From Nymphaea colorata (Eukaryota; Streptophyta; Magnoliopsida; Nymphaeales; Nymphaeaceae), in assembly GCF_008831285.2 (NCBI RefSeq), contig NC_045148.1:18533002-18597001 (forward strand): a stretch of 64,000 nt of DNA, read 5' to 3'. The position numbers were made by a program, and so were the translations under genes. How positions within the stretch are numbered: position 1 is the stretch's first letter; each line of letters opens with the position of its first letter. This document shows, piece by piece, positions 55,883 to 64,000 of the stretch. The notes below the pieces were generated by a model. That model was not told the DNA's origin, searched no databases, and saw nothing but the letters and a program-made list of their open reading frames with translations.

Positions 55883-57715
55883 GCATTCCCCGCTTGACAT
55901 TGTTTAGTGTGGAAATGAAGAATCTCACTGGTACACTGCCTGATAGCTTGTTTAACATATCAAATCTTCAGGCCTTGAGTTTCATGACCAATCAACTAAC
56001 TGGGCATCACCCCAAAGATGTTGGCTGCTTCCTGCCCAATCTCCAATTTCTCTATATGAGTGACAACAATTTTGATTGCCCTTTCCCACCTTTTTCCAAT
56101 GCAACTAGTCTCCAAAAAATCATTGCAGGACACAATAAATTCAGTGGTCCCATACCATTAGAATTAGGTAGCTTGACACAACTCAGGCACCTGTACCTCT
56201 ACAACAATATTTTAACCAATATCCCTAGCAACCATGGGCTCTCCATTCTCACATCCTTTACCAACTGTCGACTGCTAGAGGAAGTTGAGCTATTAGAAAA
56301 CCCTTTGAATGGCGTTATTCCGGCATCTGTTTGAAACTTGACAACCACCTTGTGAAAACTTCAACTTTAATCTGATTGAAGGTACTATCCATTGGCCTTA
56401 GCCAACTTGACCAAGTTAATTTCCTTAGATTTGGGTTCCAACAAAATAACAGGGCTCACTCCACCAAATATACGAGAGATGCACAGCTTATAGGTGTTGA
56501 TTCTTGACAACAATGCATTAGAAGGCCCAATCCCACTATCAATCTACTAGTTGGTCCGCTTGTTCATTTTTTATATGAGCGACAACATGCTAACTGGGTC
56601 AATTTCTAGCTCTATAAACAATCTCACCAGTTTGCAAGGCCTGGATAGCTCAAACAATTTGTCACCTGCCTTTGGGTCTCTGCAAACAAGTAGAGTGGAG
56701 AGTTGCCTGCATCATTATCAAAGCTCCAAATGCTAGAGTATTTGTGTCTCTCTCGGAACACATTTGATGGTCACATTCCAGAACAACTTGATCACATGCT
56801 AAACCTTGACACTATTGACCATTCCCATAGCATGCTTTCAGGACAGATACCAAAATCATTGAAGAAACTTCAACACATCCAGGCCTTGAATTTGTCCTTC
56901 AATCAATTGGAAGGAGAGATTCCAAGTGGCGGAGAGTTTGCAAACCTTTCTGCCAAGTCATTCCTACGGAACTATGCACTACGTGTAGCTCCCAAACTCC
57001 ATGTCCCATTGTGCTTAGACAAAACAGAGAGGCAAAGTAAAAGCAATGCGGCTAGAGTCATTGCCGCTTGTGCAATTGGAGGCTCAGTACTTTTTGCCGT
57101 TGTTTGCACACTCATTGGTATCTCATGCCGCCGAAAGAGGGGGTCATCGAAGCGTCCTGATGACATTGAAAGATTACGAGGAATTACACTCCTAGTGATT
57201 TCTTACAGAGAGCTATTGCATAAAACGAGCAATTTCAGTGATGCAAACTTTATTGGGAGTGGAAGCTTTGGCTCAGTGTACAAAGGAATTCTAGCAGATG
57301 GAATGACGGTGGAGTGTCAAGGTCCTTAATTTGTCATTAGAGGGAGCATCGAAAAGTTTTGACCTTGAATGCACTATCTTGCACCAAATTAGGCATTGAA
57401 ACCTTGTTAAAGTCATTACGTCTTGCTCTAATGAAGATTTCAAGGCTTTAGTTCTCCAATATATGCCTCTTGGGAGCCTAGAAGGCTGTCTACAATCGGG
57501 TGCCCATCACTTGAATCTCTTCCAAAGATTGGATATCATGGTTGATGTCGCTTGTGCTTTAGAGTATCTTCATTGTGATCTGAAGTCACGTAATGTACTT
57601 CTAGACGAAAGCAAGACTGCATACATTGGTGATTTTGGCATTGCAATTTTACAGTTGGTTACAAGTCATCGACTCTTACCACCACCATTGGGACCATGGG
57701 ATACATTGCACCAGG

Positions 57716-58340
57716 TACTGTCTCTTAATTTCTTTTCTTTTTATAAATTTTGTCTCCGTCATTGTGTGAGTATTATTGATCGTTTCTTTGAGTCAACACA
57801 CACTAGCTTCCTGTTCTCATATGTATGTGTGCATGTGTATGTTTGGGTGCATTTTCTCTCTTCAATAATGCTCTCATTGAGAGAAGGAGAAAGGGAGGGG
57901 GAGTGTTTTCACTATATATTTTATATATATATATATAATGATCGGTAGAACCCCGACAAACATGTCAGGGAAAAAAACCAGACCCTTTAACAATGTTATG
58001 TAAAGTGTTATTTTTTTTTAATCTATCCTTACAAATATAATCTTAAAGATAGGTTGACAGAAAATATATATGAGATTGATCATTTCTTGGGTTTTACTAG
58101 TGTTTTCATAATTACCAAAAATGAATGACTATCATTGCATCAACATTTTGATTACAGAAAATTCAACTTTTTTCGTAAAAACAACTTGACTCAAAGCATG
58201 TTTTATACCAAAATTGTTTTTATAAATATATTAGGATGCTTATATTTTATTTCAAATATTTTTGAAGCAAAATATTTAAGTGTCTGGTTTTAGCCAATTT
58301 CTCTCTTTCTCTCTCTATCTCTCTATGTCTTCTCTCTCCT

Positions 58341-58385
<45 letters not shown>

Positions 58386-59190
58386 TGGCCTTGACTTATG
58401 TGGTCTAGGTAATTATACTCTTATGTGTGTGTGTGATTTGCAATATAATATTAATAAATATATTAATTGATGTGTGAACAATCTTGATCCATCTAATCAT
58501 CACGATTTGATAGTTCACACATAAAGACATGCACAAGCGGTTCCTAGCCCAATAATGTAAAGGTCATTGATTAACTATTGTACATGGACGACCTATTTGT
58601 TGTTCATATGGCTTGTGGTGCTGCATAATAGTTTTTGCTTTCTTTTGTGCTCATGTACACAAATATGCATTGATGACATGTTCTCAGCAAGCAATAGTCT
58701 TTAATTGATCTTTTTCCTTTAACATAAGTTGTAATTTTTGTTCCTTTCTTGTATTAAAAATCCCTAATCACACATGCCTGTCTTCAGAATGGCTTAAGAT
58801 TGGCTGACAATTGACACTATTAAATAATTCACACAATTTAGGAGATATTTAGGAGAACCTGGAGATACGTCACAGGAGAATTAAAACCAACACCATACAA
58901 TTAATGAATCCCAACCAACCTCACAGGCTCCACAATAAAAAAAAATATGGGTACATTTTTGATTTCTTTTAAGGGTACTTGAACATCAGTTATATTGGAG
59001 TTCAATTTTGAATAATAAGCTTGTATTCTTTTTAGTTATGTATCATAATCCAAGAGAAAGGCAGGATGGGAGGTTCAATTGATCTTAAGTCCATTAGGGA
59101 GCAATTACTGCTATTGTGTCATGCATTAACATTATCTAATTATTTTGTGCTCGCTAATCATGTTTAATATTGTTGAATGGTTGAATTAGA
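57716..59190 (+). other. Intron of the receptor-kinase pseudogene
   Basis: This is AT-rich, with (AT)n runs near 57921-57939 and 58341-58385 and a TG run near 58423. It is bounded by a GTACTG donor-like and an ATTAG acceptor-like sequence. No nested gene or complete element was seen. Confidence 0.6.
58341..58385. repeat. (TA)n microsatellite in the intron
   Basis: About 22 TA units interrupted once by G, preceded by a CT-rich tract (58299-58340). Confidence 0.9.
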
Positions 59191-59523
59191 ATTTGGATGG
59201 CTGGAAAGGTGTCAACCAAAGCCGATGTCTACAGCTATGGAATTCTCCTCCTTGAGGTGTTTACTGGAAGAAAGCCTACTGATGAACAGTTTGATGGGTA
59301 TTTTAGTTTGACGGAAAGGGTGGCTGAAGCATTTCCTGTTGCAATTTCAGATGTCATTGACAGCAATCTTCTAAAAGAAAGCAAGAATATTGCAACTGAC
59401 AGATCAGTTGCTGTCAATGATATGCTAGTGATGATCATGGAGATAGGCCTGTCATATTCAATGGTGTCACCAAATGAGAGAATGGACATGAAGGAAGTGG
59501 TTATACGGCTGAGAAGGATATGA

Positions 59524-60274
59524 CAGAAAACAAGAATGATAGAAGGATAATTCAAATATATGCATTATACAATGAGGTTTAATTCCAGGGAGCGACCAGC
59601 CATTGGCTAAAAAGGTCAGAAGGCGGATTCCAATAGGCTAAATAGTTGGAGGTGGAAATGTAGTTTGATTGCTTTCATTGAGAGCTCTCACTTGCATTGC
59701 TCAATTACAGTTGCATATAGGATTGAATAAAGGTATGCTTAAGATGATTGTGTGTTCTATTCCTAAGGCATTTGGGTGACCAATCTTGTAGAACAACTCG
59801 CACATTTCCAGTGCAAGTTATGTGAAAGAGGCTTGAAACTTTGTCCATTATTGCAGTTTGTGCCTTGTTCTAAGGACACCTCAATAGCCATAGTTCACAT
59901 AAATCCTTTCAATTTTCTAAAATTTTGATGTACTATATCCTGAGCACAATTTCTCAAACCTACCATAAAAATGCACAACAAGAAGAATCAACAAAAATAT
60001 ACAATTCCAGTAAGTTTATATTAATGTACAATCAGCATCATACACATGAAATGAACAAGTGGGGACAAGACATTCCAATTAATGAACGGCTCCTTCTGAT
60101 TCCATCAATCATTGAAGGGAGAGAGAGAGAGATAGAGAAGAAGAAGAATAAGAAAAAGAAGAAAAATTCCTTAAATAATTAAGAAAGCTGATGAAGAATC
60201 ACCAATAAATTATCAGGGGAATGGAAGCTACACCAACCGGGACTCTTCTCTTCAAAACAATTTCCTAATAGCAA
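59524..60274. other. 3' flank of the kinase pseudogene, nothing else recognised
   Basis: This is AT-rich, with a small AG/AAG-rich patch at 60118-60165. No gene is supported. Confidence 0.5.
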
Positions 60275-61305
<1,031 letters not shown>

Positions 61306-61599
61306 AGGTTTTATTTTCATATCAAGTCCAAATATGACTTTTAAATGTACAATTAAATCTGTGTTCCATTGTAATATGTTAAGAACTGGCTTCCAAAAAA
61401 TACTTTATCGAAAGAAAAGCACTTCAATGAGGAGGATGAGAATTATATGCTGTGAGCATCATTGTGATATTGGAGCATGTCATATATAATGGCCCTCTAA
61501 CAAAGGACCATTGGTACTTGGTAAAGAAGTTAAAACTTTATAAAGTGAAGGAAGGAAATTCTTTTTAGAGGAAAGTATTTCATAATCTTTGATCAAGAC

Positions 61600-62007
61600 A
61601 CTTATATATAGAGAGAGAGATAATGATTTTTAAAAGAGAGAAAATATAGATATAGAAAAAGTAAAAGAGCAAGAGATTTTAAGCGAAAATTAAGAGAGAG
61701 AAAAATAAGGATTTATAAGTGACTGGAAGGAAATAAAGCGAAAAACTAGTAGAAGAGAGAGATGTTAAGAGAAAAACTAGTAGAAGAGCAAGAGATTTTA
61801 AGAGAAAAATGAGAGAGTGAGGGAGAGATATAAATATTTTTAAGAGAGAAGAAAACTATAGAAGAGCAGGGGAGTTTAAGAGAAAAATGTGTGCAAGAGG
61901 GAGAGAGTAAAGATTTTGAAAAGAGAGAAAAAAAATTAAAGAGAGAAAAACTAGTAGAATAGCAAAAGACTTTAAGAAGAAAGTGTGTGTGTCTGTGTGT
62001 GTGAGAG

Positions 62008-62038
<31 letters not shown>

Positions 62039-62160
62039 TGTAAAGATTTTTGAGGGAGAGAAAAGAAATAGAGAAGGGAAAATTCGTAAAGAGAGATGTT
62101 AAGAGATTAATCATAGGGATATAGAGATATAAAGATTATAAGAGAAAAAAAGAAAAATTG
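61600..62160. repeat. GA-rich degenerate tandem repeat tract
   Basis: Units of roughly 40-60 bases repeat the words GAGAGAAAAACTAGTAGAA, GAGCAAGAGATTTTAAGAG and AAATGAGAGAG with drift. There is an interruption by (TG)n(TA)n(GA)n at 61986-62040. The preceding 61306-61599 is AT-rich with nothing identified. Confidence 0.7.
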
Positions 62161-62626
62161 AGAAAGACCGAATAAAAGAAGGAAGAAAAAATGATCTATT
62201 AACGTGATATTTTAACCCCTCTTTTTCTTTTTATATAGAAATTAAGATTTGGGAGATGATTTCCAAAATTTTCAACTTCAATAATTTTATCTAGGCAAGA
62301 GAGGAAATTGGGCTCATGGATGGAGAACTTATTTTTGAATTTTTTAAAAAAATAAGATAAATATATATATATATAGACAAAATTAAAAATATTTCATTTA
62401 CTCTTATTATTGCAAAAAAGTATGCCTTTCCCACCATTGGGTGCGGGAGAGAGAGGGAGACTAAACTATAAAAGAAAAAAACAACTATCAGTGAAGAAGG
62501 CTTCTCTTGTGCTTCAATCCCGTTAGGAAGTCACTCTTTTAAAGGTGGATCACTCTTTTAAGACTACTAGTAGGATGATCAATAGGTATTTTATCAATGG
62601 AATGAGGATTTGAAAGATGTCAAAAC

Positions 62627-62824
62627 CAGGGGCGAAGAGAGGATTTTTTTTTTCAAGGGCAGGCCAAATGGTCCAACAAACTTATCCGGGTGGGGGCAAA
62701 CTAAACCCCAATCCAAAAAATGCTTACGCAACTAAAAATTTTCAATTTTTTTAATGTAATTTTTTTTTTTCAATTAGCTGGGGTGGGGCCACGGTCTAAG
62801 CAGCCCCCCCTCTCTCTGCCCTTG
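62627..62824. mobile_element. hAT-type MITE, 198 bp
   Basis: The element is flanked by a perfect 8-bp direct repeat GTCAAAAC (62619-62626 and 62825-62832). Its ends are imperfect inverted repeats: CAGGGGCGAAGAGA on the left and the complement of CAAGGGCAGAGAGA on the right. The interior is poly-T and G-rich and has no coding capacity. An 8-bp duplication with a CAGGGGCG-type end is seen in widespread short hAT-like elements of plants. Confidence 0.8.
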
Positions 62825-62832
62825 GTCAAAAC

Positions 62833-63640
62833 TAATCGTAGCGATAATACTAAAATGCATTTAACATCTATCTATGCATAGTGTTTTTCCTGAGTTGGAC
62901 AATCCCCAACCTCAAAAATCAATATAAAAGAAAAAAAATCCCACCACAAGCTCTCATCCACATCGTTCATCCATCTATCAATAGAAAAATCAACTAGCCA
63001 TACATGCACATTATTTACTCATAGAGATGTAATGAAGGCATATGTTCAATGGAAGGTAAAAAAAGAAAAAAAAACATATCATGCCTATTTGAGTTTTTCA
63101 AATAAACAAGACTTGGCTTCACATTGCTCATGCTTCTGGTGCATTCAAGAGTGGCTCTTGGCTCTAAGTAAGAAATTCTTACATGGCCATGGGGAGATGA
63201 TAAAGGAAAAGCAAGAGAAAATGAGATTACATGCCTCAAGATGGTATAGTTCAAGAAGAGATGAGTCCTTTACTTTAAGAAACAATGAAGCTTCCAAAAT
63301 GAGAACTCTGAAGAAGCTTTCCAAGGGTCTGCCAGGTGGTCCCCTTTCGATTGGTTGAAGATGAAGGTTGGAAAAGAAGGAGAACCCAAAGGTTGAATAT
63401 AAAGGAGTGTTGAAAGAGTGAGAGAAGAATAGATGAAGGAAGAGTGATCCCAAGCTCTTAGTTAGAGGGCTCAGGGAGTTCCTCAAAGGTCAGCTTATAC
63501 CCAAGGATCAAGATGTGGGGGTATTTATAAAAATAAATAAAGCCAAAATTCAACGTTTGAAAGAGTTTTAATTTCTCAAGATTTATCATGAATTTTTTAT
63601 TTTTGAATTATTTTTATTTTTATTTTGTTTTATATGTTTT
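62833..63640. other. Unassigned; possible minus-strand LTR or promoter
   Basis: A plus-strand frame (63032-63358) and a minus-strand frame (63486-63145) overlap and neither matches a family I know. On the minus strand a TATAAATAC box lies at 63529-63521, followed by a CT-rich leader and AACCTTTGGG-type sequence, as in retroelement LTRs. Retroelement origin is only a guess. Confidence 0.25.
63521..63529 (-). promoter_or_regulatory. TATA-box candidate, minus strand
   Basis: TATAAATAC followed downstream by a C-rich then CT-rich stretch fits a plant core promoter. No downstream gene could be identified. Confidence 0.3.
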
Positions 63641-63649
63641 GACTTGTGG

Positions 63650-63890
63650 AGATTAGCCCTTGGCCCAGCAAACACCCTTTGGAGACATTGACAAGTGCTT
63701 TATGGGGCCGTGCACTCTCAACCGTAGCACTCGATAGCACCATGCACCCTAGGCCAGAGTGCACGGCAGGCCCTGCACCCTATGCCAGAGCACTTAGTAG
63801 TGCACCAAGTGCTATAGGCAGTGCACCAACCGCTGCCAAAAGATGGCGCAAGGGGGGAAATTGAGGGTGCCCTTTGCCCCCTGCTATCCC
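63650..63890. repeat. GTGCACC/AGAGCAC-rich short repeats
   Basis: GCAC-centred words (CCGTGCACTC, AGTGCACGG, CTGCACCCTATGCCAGAGCA, AGTGCACCAA) recur about every 20-35 bases in both senses over 240 bases. GC content is well above the flanks. The origin is unknown. Confidence 0.5.
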
Positions 63891-64000
63891 AGGTAGGTCC
63901 CATCCAAAAAAAAAGTTTAACGACAAAAATATGTAATTCTTTTAAGAGGTAAAGTATTCCTGTTATAAAGCGGATCTGGCTTCATTTTTTATGATTACAG

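Larger units (their letters stand above)
55883..59523 (+). pseudogene. LRR receptor-like kinase (subfamily XII type), 5'-truncated
   Basis: The N-terminal LRRs are missing; the copy begins inside the LRR array (LTGTLPDSLFNISNLQALSF) right at the truncated LTR. Plant-type LRRs run to about 56940, with stops from 56334 to 56550. A membrane segment (VIAACAIGGSVLFAVVCTLI) is near 57060-57120. The kinase starts near 57190 with the glycine loop IGSGSFGSVYKG. A frameshift follows at about 57310. The catalytic loop reads [13 protein letters not shown], with about nine residues lost between YLH and HCDLK, and DFG is present (IGDFGIA). A donor-like CCAG|GTACTG at about 57714 starts an intron of about 1.47 kb. 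Exon 2 (about 59191-59523) holds MAGKVSTKADVYSYGILLLE to ERMDMKEVVIRLRRI and a TGA. The non-RD-type loop and single intron fit EFR/Xa21-like receptors, which sense microbial patterns. Function is lost. Confidence 0.85.

Overview
This window is from a nuclear plant genome, most likely a flowering plant; I cannot name the species. The evidence is AT-rich intergenic DNA full of decayed Ty1/copia elements, an L1-type LINE with the plant zf-RVT C-terminus, hAT and PIF/Harbinger-type inverted-repeat elements, long (AG)n and (AT)n microsatellites, and two broken plant genes: a ClpR4-like plastid Clp subunit and a subfamily-XII-type LRR receptor kinase. I found no intact conventional host gene, no rRNA, no tRNA and no CRISPR array.

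Layout. From 1 to 11.3 kb is a mosaic of duplicated blocks, with a hAT-type MITE (2219-2649) and a copia LTR/leader fragment (6612-7200, minus). These blocks recur at 27.8-30.0 kb and 36.0-42.1 kb. The right-hand copy (36.0-42.1 kb) is colinear, whereas the left copy looks cut by an inversion with ends near 2990 and 9490. From 11.7 to 19.9 kb lies a GC-richer minus-strand LINE whose 5' end plus flank is tandemly repeated about 2.6 times. From 22.5 to 27.4 kb are a copia gag fragment and a nearly complete but heavily mutated copia element on the plus strand. From 30.0 to 32.9 kb is a minus-strand copia with an internal deletion. A ClpR4-like pseudogene sits at 33.46-34.32 kb. The right-hand mosaic copy carries a LINE C-terminal fragment and a 1.6-kb PIF/Harbinger-like element (39117-40739), whose empty site is visible in the left copy. 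A 3'-truncated copia occupies 42.1-44.3 kb.

The most interesting region is 44.6-55.9 kb. It is a large LTR retrotransposon with a 3.79-kb 5' LTR (45419-49205), a primer-binding site, a 3.58-kb internal region with no pol genes, a polypurine tract and a 3' LTR (52790-55882) cut short. The internal region has one reading frame of about 826 sense codons (50244-52727) broken by a single TAA. Its first part contains a segment that resembles an FHA fold. The LTR itself carries an open frame made of 17/18-residue repeats. The architecture resembles LARD-type non-autonomous elements, but a long ORF with an FHA-like segment is not what I expect of them.

The truncated 3' LTR abuts a 5'-truncated LRR receptor-kinase pseudogene (55883-59523, one intron). 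The remainder (59.5-64 kb) is AT-rich DNA with a 0.53-kb tandem duplication rich in (TG)n/(TA)n, a GA-rich degenerate repeat tract and a 198-bp hAT-type MITE with a perfect 8-bp target duplication. Calls come from reading translations and repeats by eye; no database search or alignment program was run.
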